From contig DKXQ01000064.1 in the NCBI GenBank assembly GCA_002493085.1, positions 1 to 18,742 of the forward strand: a stretch of 18,742 nucleotides of DNA, read 5' to 3'. Numbering within the stretch: position 1 is the first letter of the stretch; every line of letters starts with the position of its first letter. Positions 6,013 through 13,069 of this stretch are shown here, piece after piece. The position numbers and the translations under genes are program-made. The notes beneath the pieces are model-generated. The model made no database searches and had not been told where the DNA came from. It worked only from the letters and a program-made list of their open reading frames with translations. This stretch comes from Lachnoclostridium sp. UBA7122 (GTDB lineage: Bacteria > Bacillota > Clostridia > Lachnospirales > Lachnospiraceae).

Positions 6013-8454
6013 TTAATTATCCCCAAGACACTGTTCTTCAAGCGTCTTAAATAACTGCTCCACGTCAATCGGTTTGCAAAGATGTGCTGTCATTCCTGCC
6101 GCAAACGACTTTTTCTTATCTTCTTTATATGCATTAGCAGTCATAGCTATAACAGGTATCTTCTTTGCATCTTCACGGTCAAGGTTTCTTATTGCCTTTG
6201 TTGTTTCCATGCCATCCATATATGGCATACATATGTCCATAAGAATTGCATCAAACTCCCATATTGAAGATGACTGGAATATTTTAAGCCCCTCTCTGCC
6301 ATCTTCTGCACACGTTACACTTATATGGGCATGTTCCAGTATAAGTTTTATAAGTTCTATATTTACAGGATAGTCTTCACAGAGCAGTATATTTTTCCCT
6401 GCCAGTTTTTCCCTGTTGCTTTTTTTGCTGCTGCTATCTTCTTTTGAAATTGTTTCTGACTGCTTTACAGGAAGGTACACAATAACCTGTGTGCCAATAT
6501 TTTCCTGGCTCTCCAGCTCAATAAATCCACCCATCATCTCTACAAGGTTTTTAACAATTGAAAGACCTAAGCCTGTTCCCTCAATTCTTGTAACAGCATG
6601 TGTTTCATCTTGTGAGTATGGCTCAAATGCATGTTTCGCAAAATCCCCGTTCATGCCAGAACCATTGTCGCAGACGATAATCCGGCAGTTGCATCCTCTG
6701 ACATTTTCATTCATACATTCCAGTATAAATTCAACCTTGCCACCCTCTGGTGTAAACTTAACCGCATTAGAAAGCAGATTCAAAAATATCTGCTTAAGTC
6801 TTAAACTGTCCACATGTATTTTGCCATTGTAATGCCATTTTGACGTATCTGCAACAAGCTCTATATTTTTTCTGCCAGCCTCTGCCTGTACTGAGTTAAG
6901 CACGCTTTTAAACAGCTCATCCCAGTCTGCATCTTCATAAGTAAGTGTCATTTTATGGCTTTCAATCTTTCCTAAATCAAGTGTATCATTTATAAGCTGA
7001 ACCAGAAATTCTCCTGAAGTCTTAATTTTTTCAAGGTATTCATTTTTCTCCTCAAGCGATTTGCTTTCTATGGCAAGGTTAGTAAAACCTATCACCCCAT
7101 TTAGCGGAGTTCTCATATCATGGCTCATATTAGAAAGAAATACTGTCTTTGCCTGGTTTGCCTTTTTTGCATCATAAAGGGCATTAGACAGCAGTTTTTC
7201 CTTTTTCTGTTCTTCTTTAACTGTATCTGTAACATCTTTTTTTGCTATTACAACAATATTATTTTTCTTATCCAGCCACCGTATACTGATTTTATAACGC
7301 TTGTCTGCCCCCTTTACAGTTCTTTCATAGTAAAAAACATATTCTGATGCATTGGCAAGTTTATCTCTTATAACATTAGGGTCGAGATTTTCTAAAGACT
7401 TATCTCTTTTATCTTTAGAAACTCCAGGTATATTGTAAAAAATCCTGCGCATCGTTGCATTATAATCACCATTCCTTCCATACTTGCCCCTGCCCATATA
7501 CATATCAGGCTCTACAGTAAAACAACAGAAATATCTGTTTTTAACTACATCAACACAAAGAACTGATAAAAATTCTGTACAGACTAGTTTTTTGGAAGCC
7601 TCTCTTTTAAGAACTTCAATAGTTATGTCTTCTTCTACTACAAAAACTATTATATCATTGGTGTATGGGTTTTTCTTCATGTTTATAGTAAATCTTACCC
7701 ATAAAGTTCCAGTATATTCATCAATATTAATTGGAAGTTCAAGTGTTTTGGAACGCTTGCCTGCATTAAACATTTCTATAAGCCGTTTGCAGTCAAAAAT
7801 ATTATAAAAATTTCTTTTTCCTGTCTCACCACCAAAAAGAACCTCTACTTTTTGATAACATTCATCCAGTGACATGCCCTGGCGTATCCCGCCTGACAAT
7901 GTTTCGCCCTCAATCCATTCAATCTTATTTTTCTGGATATCAAAACGTATTATGCATATACAGTCGTCATAGCATCTGCCGAACTTCATAATTTCTTCAT
8001 CATAAAGCTTATTTAATTTTGTAACTGCTTCCTGTCCACGCCTTTTGTTTTCTATCAGTTCTTTCTCAATATTTTTCTGTCTGGTTATATCCACAAAACT
8101 ACAAAATGCATATATAGAACCATCTTTTTGTTTTACTGGGATACAGCTTGCATAAAACCATACATACTTGTGAGTATCATAGTTTATATGCCGGAAAATA
8201 CAGTCAGAACTTTTTTCTTCAATAAAAGCCTGGTCTATCATATGTCTCATCTTATCTAAATCATCTGGATATACTGTTTTAGATACATTAACCTTTTTTA
8301 AATCCCCAGATGTACAGTTTTCATATCCAGCAGCTTTCATTATAGAAGGTGATGCCATAATAAGTATTGTCCTGTTGCCCTCCCTGCTGTATACAGCACT
8401 TCCACAGACAGTATTACAGTTAATTCCGCTTAATAAATTAATATCTGGTTCCAT
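6013..8454 (-). CDS. Soluble PAS-domain hybrid histidine kinase with receiver domain
   Basis: This 813-residue signalling protein has no membrane segment. PAS-like regions lie at about 20-130 (ending CSFVDITRQ), 160-280 (ending FVVEEDIT) and 290-415 (ending VIAKKDVTD). The dimerisation helix carries the phospho-accepting H445 in FLSNMSHDMRTPLNG. The ATPase domain has N563 (NLLSNAVKF), DNGSG (596-600) and GTGLGLS (627-633). The receiver domain (687-805) has the acidic pair E693/D694, phospho-acceptor D740, T772 and K794, all intact. The start has GAGGTG a few bases upstream. The signal is unknown; it is cytoplasmic. No separate response regulator, HPt protein or output domain is encoded nearby, so phosphate must pass to a distant partner or the receiver tunes the kinase itself. 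It is probably the first gene of a leftward unit with the RNase H and GTPase-nuclease genes. Confidence 0.93.
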   Translation of the reverse strand: MEPDINLLSGINCNTVCGSAVYSREGNRTILIMASPSIMKAAGYENCTSGDLKKVNVSKTVYPDDLDKMRHMIDQAFIEEKSSDCIFRHINYDTHKYVWFYASCIPVKQKDGSIYAFCSFVDITRQKNIEKELIENKRRGQEAVTKLNKLYDEEIMKFGRCYDDCICIIRFDIQKNKIEWIEGETLSGGIRQGMSLDECYQKVEVLFGGETGKRNFYNIFDCKRLIEMFNAGKRSKTLELPINIDEYTGTLWVRFTINMKKNPYTNDIIVFVVEEDITIEVLKREASKKLVCTEFLSVLCVDVVKNRYFCCFTVEPDMYMGRGKYGRNGDYNATMRRIFYNIPGVSKDKRDKSLENLDPNVIRDKLANASEYVFYYERTVKGADKRYKISIRWLDKKNNIVVIAKKDVTDTVKEEQKKEKLLSNALYDAKKANQAKTVFLSNMSHDMRTPLNGVIGFTNLAIESKSLEEKNEYLEKIKTSGEFLVQLINDTLDLGKIESHKMTLTYEDADWDELFKSVLNSVQAEAGRKNIELVADTSKWHYNGKIHVDSLRLKQIFLNLLSNAVKFTPEGGKVEFILECMNENVRGCNCRIIVCDNGSGMNGDFAKHAFEPYSQDETHAVTRIEGTGLGLSIVKNLVEMMGGFIELESQENIGTQVIVYLPVKQSETISKEDSSSKKSNREKLAGKNILLCEDYPVNIELIKLILEHAHISVTCAEDGREGLKIFQSSSIWEFDAILMDICMPYMDGMETTKAIRNLDREDAKKIPVIAMTANAYKEDKKKSFAAGMTAHLCKPIDVEQLFKTLEEQCLGDN

Positions 8455-8495
8455 ATTCCCACCTCTTTACTATGAAACAATATAAATACAGTACT

Positions 8496-8521
8496 CTGGC
8501 AGGAGCATAAGCTCCTGCCAG
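8496..8521. terminator. 11-bp GC-rich hairpin between hydrogenase and kinase genes
   Basis: CTGGCAGGAGC (8496-8506) and GCTCCTGCCAG (8511-8521) form a perfect 11-bp stem with a four-base loop. It sits 61 bases past the hydrogenase stop in the leftward direction. No T-run follows on either strand, so termination is likely but not canonical; it could instead protect the 3' end of the hydrogenase mRNA. The rest of the 8455-8581 gap shows no other clear element. Confidence 0.5.
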
Positions 8522-8581
8522 AACAATCCGGTCCAGCCATGCTTATAAAACAGCAGACTGGTCTGGTAAGATTTTAAAAAT

Positions 8582-10030
8582 TTATTCTCTGTGCATGGAG
8601 AATGATTCCATGTCATAATTTTTAAGATTTTCTACAATGCTTCTTCCATCAGCTTTTTCTATCATTTCATCCCTGCTCTTTTTAAACTTAGGATATACAC
8701 CATATGAACTAGGACCTCCTACACAGCCGTTTTCACATGCCATTCCTTCAATAAAGTCTTCTTTGAGCTTTCCAACTTTCTGTTGTAACAATACTTTCTT
8801 ACAATCTTGTGTACCGCTTGCCTTGCATACTGAAAGGCTGTTGCCATCACGTCCTGTCTCATTGAGATATTCCACAACTGATGCAGTAACACCGCCTGAA
8901 TTACCATATTTTTTGCCAAATTTGCTTGATTCCTGGTAACCGTCAATGTCTTCAAAGTGTTCAGTATCTACTGCAAGCATAATTGCATGGAGTTCACTGA
9001 ATGCAAGCACAGCATCAGCATTTCCCTCTATCTTCTGGTCAACTACTTCTGATTTCTTTGCTATGCAAGGACCGATAAATACTGTATATGCATCAGGCTC
9101 TTTTGCTTTAATCATCCTTGATACAGCACACATAGGTGAAACTGTGGTGGATATAAGGTCTGATGATTCAGGGAAATGTTTTCTTATCATATTTACAAAT
9201 GCAGGACAGCAGGAAGTTGTCTTTTTCTCTCCTTTTTCATGAGCTTCCCACCACTCTTCTGCTTCACTTGAAGTAGTCATATCACCGCCAAGCCCTACTT
9301 CTACCATATCTGTAAAACCAGTGTTTTTAAGAGCCTTGCGCCAGCTTGCCATTGTCACTCCTTCAAACTGTCCTTCAGTTGCAGGTGCAAGAAGTGCATA
9401 TACTGGCCTGTCTGATTTAATTGCATTGATAACATCTACAATAAATGTTTTAGACCCTATTGCCCCAAAAGGACATTTATGTATACACTGGCCACATTTG
9501 ATGCATTTTTCATCATCAATTACAGAAATACCATTCTCGTCATATGTAATTGCATCAACAGGACAGCTGAATTTACATGGTCTCTGCAGATGCACAATAA
9601 CGTGGAATGGACAGTTCTTCGCACACAGGCCACACTCACGGCATTTATTCGGGTCAATCTTAGGGTGTCTTCCATCCATTGTAATAGCACCGAATTTACA
9701 TGAATTCATACAGGACTTGCCAATGCAGTTCTGGCAGTTGTCAGTAATAATATAACTGGCAATTGGACAGTCTGCACATGCAGAAGGAATTACCTGTATT
9801 ACATTGCCATCATCTTTTTCTCCAGGAGCTTTTCCCTCAGCAAGCCTTACACGCTGCCTTATAATTTCACGTTCTTTATAGATGCAACAGCGGAACTGGG
9901 GAGCAGGCCCTTCAATAATCTTATATGGGATATTATCCCTCTCCTCGTCTAATTTGCCTTCAAATGCGAGCTTTGCGACTAAATTCAGTACATCATGTTT
10001 CACACTAATAATTCCTTTATCAGCAAACAT
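8582..10030 (-). CDS. [FeFe]-hydrogenase, group B-like, monomeric with ferredoxin-type clusters
   Basis: This 482-residue iron-sulfur enzyme would exchange electrons between ferredoxin and H+/H2. The N-terminal part contains FRCCIYKERE (46-55), which I associate with group B hydrogenases. It is followed by a cysteine-rich ferredoxin-like region (about 85-190) with four-cysteine sets such as CRECGLCAKNCP and CIKCGQCIHKCP. The H-cluster motifs are all present: TSCCPAF (272-278), GPCIAKK (320-326) and MACENGCVGGP (430-440). C275, C322, C432 and C436 correspond to the four cysteines of the catalytic 4Fe-4S cluster, and C274 to the proton-relay cysteine. L2 reads GPC rather than MPC, again unlike group A. 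The ATG at 10030 has GAGGAGG before it. An open frame continues upstream but lacks a ribosome site. No maturation genes (hydE, hydF, hydG) are nearby. Confidence 0.92.
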   Translation of the reverse strand: MFADKGIISVKHDVLNLVAKLAFEGKLDEERDNIPYKIIEGPAPQFRCCIYKEREIIRQRVRLAEGKAPGEKDDGNVIQVIPSACADCPIASYIITDNCQNCIGKSCMNSCKFGAITMDGRHPKIDPNKCRECGLCAKNCPFHVIVHLQRPCKFSCPVDAITYDENGISVIDDEKCIKCGQCIHKCPFGAIGSKTFIVDVINAIKSDRPVYALLAPATEGQFEGVTMASWRKALKNTGFTDMVEVGLGGDMTTSSEAEEWWEAHEKGEKKTTSCCPAFVNMIRKHFPESSDLISTTVSPMCAVSRMIKAKEPDAYTVFIGPCIAKKSEVVDQKIEGNADAVLAFSELHAIMLAVDTEHFEDIDGYQESSKFGKKYGNSGGVTASVVEYLNETGRDGNSLSVCKASGTQDCKKVLLQQKVGKLKEDFIEGMACENGCVGGPSSYGVYPKFKKSRDEMIEKADGRSIVENLKNYDMESFSMHRE

Positions 10031-10058
10031 ATTTTTTCCTCCTCTATTTTTATTTAAG

Positions 10059-10075
10059 TATACTACAATAGTATA
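10059..10075 (-). promoter_or_regulatory. Inverted repeat over the hydrogenase -10 box, possible operator
   Basis: TATACTA and TAGTATA form a perfect 7-3-7 inverted repeat that includes the hydrogenase -10 box and reaches the expected transcription start. Its location fits a repressor site. A chance AT-rich palindrome cannot be excluded. Confidence 0.35.
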
Positions 10076-10098
10076 TAATAAATAGCAGGTTTTCTCAA
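10070..10098 (-). promoter_or_regulatory. Promoter of the hydrogenase gene
   Basis: On the minus strand, TTGAGA (10098-10093) and TATACT (10075-10070) are separated by exactly 17 bases, each matching the sigma-A consensus at five of six positions. Transcription would start about 30-35 bases before the ATG at 10030. Confidence 0.6.
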
Positions 10099-10127
10099 GT
10101 AAAACGTTCTGCAATGATAGTGTAATT

Positions 10128-12017
10128 TTAAACAAACCAGAATTCTTTCCAGTCATATTTATATACACGGTATAAATTCCTGTCAATAGTAAATTCTTTA
10201 ATAAGTTTTCCCTTACTGTCAGCTTCCATAAATTTGTTTTTGCCAGCATTGCAGTATACAAATACATCATCTGATTTTGCAATATTGCCTTCATCATCTG
10301 TTTTAGCAAATGATATTGTATCTGTGCGCATATATGTCCTTGCTGCTTCATCTACAAGGTACCTGTAATAATATGACTTGTTGTTATCCAGTGCTTTAAG
10401 TCCTGAATTATTGTTTAACATTGACAAATAATACTGTCCCTCTCCTAATGAAGATGGCTTTTCATAAAGAACTGCATTTTGCCCTGCCTGTGATGCAAAA
10501 GGTCCAGATGGTTTACTGGTATCCTCAAGTATGGAAACAATCTCTTGTGTGTCTGGTGCTTCAGTGGCTTCACTCTCCTCTTGTGTCTTTGTAAGTACTT
10601 TCTTTTTCAGGCCCTTAAAACCGTTCCATATACTTTTATCAGATATAATATAATCTACTTTTGGCATAAGGCTGTTGACATTATTTACTTTAAATATGCT
10701 TGAAAGCGCCTGTGAACTGACAAGCAGCTGGTTTGTCCCTGTAACCTGCACTGAATTCAAATCTATCCAGTCAGGATTTTCCCTGCCTCCATTTTTAACT
10801 GCCTGTTTGTATACTGTGGAAAGCAATATATTCATATCAAGTGCCATGCTTGTTTTGCCACTTTCAAGCTCAAGTTTTATTATACAGCTTTTTTTCACAG
10901 ATTTCTTTTTATTTGGTGTAGCTATTGCATAAAAATTGCCAAAGCCATCATATGCAAACTCCCCGCTCTGTTTATATCCATTTATCTTATATACTTTTGT
11001 CACCTGGCCAAGAGGGTTTACAAGTGCAATTTTGTTATCTGCACATGCATATGCAATACCATTGTAAAGCATCTGTATATTTCTGCCACAATATCCATCC
11101 AGCGGGATTTCACCTCTTAGTACACCTGAGTTATCATATAATAGTATTGCATAATTTTTTATTTTTTTATAGCCATTCTTTTTTACACGTCTTGTAACTG
11201 TCCTTCCATTCCGTATGGTTCTGTTGGTTACAATACGTGTTGTCTTTACTTTTTTACTTACACCATCTGAAAAAACAACATAAAGGCCATTGCTGATTTT
11301 GTTTTTTCCATGTTCATTCCCGTTTTTTATAATAGTCTGTGAACCCATACCGCTTTTTGGCATGTCAATCTTATATGTAACTGTATTAACAAGTTCATCA
11401 CTGCTGTTATAAAAATTTAATATAATAAAGTTAGTCTTTCCCTGTACAAGCCCTGTCACCTGGTATTCATGCTCTTTTGTAACACCGTTTTCTGCCTGGC
11501 TTTGCAGTGTACGTGTAAAATCAGGTATTTTAGCGTCTTTTACTGAAATTGTACATCTGCAGTAGCAGCTAATGTTTGTATTGAAATAAACATAAAGTGA
11601 ACTATTGTTAGTGCCATATGGGTTATACGCCCAAAGAGCCGTATCTGGCTCATATACGCCTGCCCTTCCTTTGACATCTGTAAGAGTTTCCTCAGCTTTT
11701 AAAGAATTTTTTACATTATATATATCTTTTTTAGAAGGATGTCTGGTAGTTACTACATTCTTTCTGTCACCTGACAGATAAAGAGGTATAACGTCGTAGT
11801 CATTTACAGCATCAGCAGCTTTTGAGTCCTGTGTTGACACCAGGTCTTTTTCTTCATTAGTGATTTGTGCATCCTTTTCCTCAAGCTTGTTTGACATATC
11901 ATTTATTTTCCATAAAAAAGCACCAGTCGCAGCTATCATAAAAAGACTGGTAACCAGAATAGTAATAAGCCTTTTCTTCATCTCAGCCTCCATTCTGCCG
12001 CCTTTGGCATGCGGCAT
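10128..12017 (-). CDS. Arylsulfotransferase (ASST)-fold protein, probably catalytically inactive
   Basis: This 629-residue exported or membrane-anchored protein has a hydrophobic N-terminal helix (about 15-36, ITILVTSLFMIAATGAFLW) and a short charged coiled segment (40-60). An N-terminal domain resembles the ASST beta domain, with YNPYGTNNSSLYVYF at 131-145. The rest resembles the ASST beta-propeller, including DWIDLNSV (416-423), VSSQALSSI (433-441) and AGQNAVL (511-517). In active enzymes I expect DWxHxNS, SSR and GQH at these places and a HHD motif earlier. Here they read Asp, Gln and Asn, and no HHD is seen, so sulfate transfer is doubtful. The ATG at 12017 has GGAAGGA in front and follows the thioesterase stop by 16 bases. 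An in-frame ATG at 11981 with GGAGG is a real alternative. Confidence 0.75.
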   Translation of the reverse strand: MPHAKGGRMEAEMKKRLITILVTSLFMIAATGAFLWKINDMSNKLEEKDAQITNEEKDLVSTQDSKAADAVNDYDVIPLYLSGDRKNVVTTRHPSKKDIYNVKNSLKAEETLTDVKGRAGVYEPDTALWAYNPYGTNNSSLYVYFNTNISCYCRCTISVKDAKIPDFTRTLQSQAENGVTKEHEYQVTGLVQGKTNFIILNFYNSSDELVNTVTYKIDMPKSGMGSQTIIKNGNEHGKNKISNGLYVVFSDGVSKKVKTTRIVTNRTIRNGRTVTRRVKKNGYKKIKNYAILLYDNSGVLRGEIPLDGYCGRNIQMLYNGIAYACADNKIALVNPLGQVTKVYKINGYKQSGEFAYDGFGNFYAIATPNKKKSVKKSCIIKLELESGKTSMALDMNILLSTVYKQAVKNGGRENPDWIDLNSVQVTGTNQLLVSSQALSSIFKVNNVNSLMPKVDYIISDKSIWNGFKGLKKKVLTKTQEESEATEAPDTQEIVSILEDTSKPSGPFASQAGQNAVLYEKPSSLGEGQYYLSMLNNNSGLKALDNNKSYYYRYLVDEAARTYMRTDTISFAKTDDEGNIAKSDDVFVYCNAGKNKFMEADSKGKLIKEFTIDRNLYRVYKYDWKEFWFV

Positions 12018-12033
12018 AAGTATTCCTTCCCTA

Positions 12034-12480
12034 TTAATTGTTAGTTTCTCTTTCCATGCGTTTTACCAGTTCCCGCAACTTGCAATATAAATCAGGATAA
12101 AGTTTTTTCATACGGAATGGTTTCATGTTCTTATCAAGAAAACAGTGTCCTGTATGTCCTGATGTACATAAATCTGGAAAACCGTCCTTGTATATTTCAT
12201 AAATAAGTTCCATTTTTATTCCATCAAATTTTGTTATGCGTGTGTGCACAGAAATATTATCATTATAGCAAAGCGGCAGCAGATAACGGCACTCTGCTGA
12301 CAGGACTGGTATAATAATCCCCATTTTTTCTATAGAAGCATAACTAAGACCTTCCTTATCCATTAAATCAAGCCTTGCTTCTTCAAAAAGCCTTATATAA
12401 TTGGAATGGTGTATTATTCCCATCTGGTCTGTTTCATAATAATTCATCTTACGCCTGTATATACTGTAACTTCCTTCCAT
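12034..12480 (-). CDS. Acyl-CoA thioesterase, 4HBT/YbgC hotdog family
   Basis: This 148-residue single hotdog-fold protein would hydrolyse acyl-CoA or acyl-ACP thioesters. The signature YYETDQMGIIHHSNY (14-28) contains the catalytic D18 and H25 expected from YbgC-type enzymes, followed by the helix YIRLFEEARLDLM. A continuous frame begins at TTG 12486, but the ATG at 12480 has AGGGGG eight bases upstream, while the TTG has it only two bases away. It is the first gene of a two-gene unit with the ASST-like protein, spaced by 16 bases with its own ribosome site. The promoter carries a palindromic operator candidate. The acyl chain used is unknown. Confidence 0.9.
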   Translation of the reverse strand: MEGSYSIYRRKMNYYETDQMGIIHHSNYIRLFEEARLDLMDKEGLSYASIEKMGIIIPVLSAECRYLLPLCYNDNISVHTRITKFDGIKMELIYEIYKDGFPDLCTSGHTGHCFLDKNMKPFRMKKLYPDLYCKLRELVKRMERETNN

Positions 12481-12542
12481 TTCCAAATCCCCCTGTCCCT
12501 GGCACTAAGATTGGCAGATAAAATATGTCCATGCATAATAAT

Positions 12543-12571
12543 AGTATATCACATTATTGCAATAATGTTTA
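12543..12571 (-). promoter_or_regulatory. Promoter of the thioesterase / ASST-like operon
   Basis: On the minus strand, TAAACA (12571-12566), a 17-base spacer and TGATATACT (12551-12543) form an extended -10 promoter. The -35 box matches at four of six positions, and TG one base before the -10 compensates. Confidence 0.55.
12551..12568. promoter_or_regulatory. Perfect 18-bp palindrome, operator candidate
   Basis: ACATTATTGCAATAATGT is its own reverse complement over all 18 bases. It fills the spacer and overlaps the -35 box of the leftward thioesterase promoter, where a dimeric repressor would block RNA polymerase. It starts 53 bases upstream of the cold-shock -35 box, so it could also touch that gene. 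The ATTGCAAT core resembles sites of some MarR-type regulators, but no regulator gene lies beside it. Confidence 0.6.
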
Positions 12572-12620
12572 GCTTTTTTTCATTTAGTGCATAAACAAAG
12601 AAAGAAAAGAAGATTTTTCA

Positions 12621-12649
12621 TTGACACTTTTAAAATAATATGATAGATT
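12621..12649 (+). promoter_or_regulatory. csp: Promoter of the cold-shock protein gene
   Basis: A perfect TTGACA (12621-12626), a 17-base spacer and TAGATT (12644-12649) with TG at 12641-12642 form a strong extended -10 promoter. The predicted leader is about 60 bases, long for this window and typical of cold-shock genes. GTTTTG (12663-12668) can pair with CAAAAC (12677-12682) within it. Confidence 0.65.
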
Positions 12650-12717
12650 AAGTATGTTATCAGTTTTGTGTCAAAGCAAAACATTTACAAATATTTCAAG
12701 TTTTAGGAGGCATTATA

Positions 12718-12918
12718 ATGAAAGGTACAGTTAAGTGGTTTAACGCAAAGAAAGGGTTTGGATTTATCTCCGACGAGACAGGCAAGGATGTATTTGTACA
12801 TTTCTCAGCTCTCCAGATGGATGGTTTCAAAGTTCTTGACGAAGGTGAAGCTGTTGAGTTTGATGTTGTTAATGGCGAAAAAGGTCCTCAGGCTTCAAAC
12901 GTAGTAAAAGTTGGCTAA
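12718..12918 (+). CDS. csp: Cold-shock protein (CspA family)
   Basis: This 66-residue single cold-shock domain binds single-stranded RNA or DNA and acts as an RNA chaperone. The sequence starts MKGTVKWFNAKKGFGFI, with RNP1-type KGFGFI and RNP2-type DVFVHF, and ends in the usual QASNVVKVG. The start is fixed by AGGAGG seven bases upstream. It is the only rightward gene between 1178 and the window's right end and is transcribed alone, with its own promoter. The 118 bases after its stop are A+T-rich and empty apart from the terminator at 13037-13066. Confidence 0.97.
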   Translation: MKGTVKWFNAKKGFGFISDETGKDVFVHFSALQMDGFKVLDEGEAVEFDVVNGEKGPQASNVVKVG

Positions 12919-13036
12919 TGCCTGGCAGCTTTACATTGCGTGTTATAATCAATGCGTGGATTCATTTTAATTTTTATATAAATTTATAAAGAGATTTATT
13001 TTAAAAGTTTTTGATTTTCAGACCGGGTTATAACTA

Positions 13037-13066
13037 AACAGAGACTGTTTTCCAGTCTCTGTTTTT
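13037..13066 (+). terminator. Intrinsic terminator shared by the convergent csp and trhP genes
   Basis: AACAGAGACTG and CAGTCTCTGTT form a perfect 11-bp stem with a five-base TTTTC loop. The stem runs into TTTTT on the plus strand and into TTTAG on the minus strand. It lies 118 bases after the csp stop and just beyond the trhP stop, so it probably works both ways. Confidence 0.85.
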
Positions 13067-13069
13067 ACT

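Noticed and set aside
8455..8581. Second imperfect hairpin (about 8529-8567) beside the 11-bp stem
   Set aside because: Pairing is broken by two mismatches in nine pairs with a long loop, so it is not distinguishable from chance.
10031..10351. Upstream extension of the hydrogenase frame by 107 codons
   Set aside because: It would overlap the 3' end of the ASST-like gene and run through the hydrogenase promoter. The conserved N-terminus and GAGGAGG ribosome site lie at 10030.
12919..13036. Small RNA or extra gene after csp (near-repeats CATTGCGTG and CAATGCGTG)
   Set aside because: The two copies are short, no promoter was seen and no open frame is present. The region is best read as 3' untranslated sequence.
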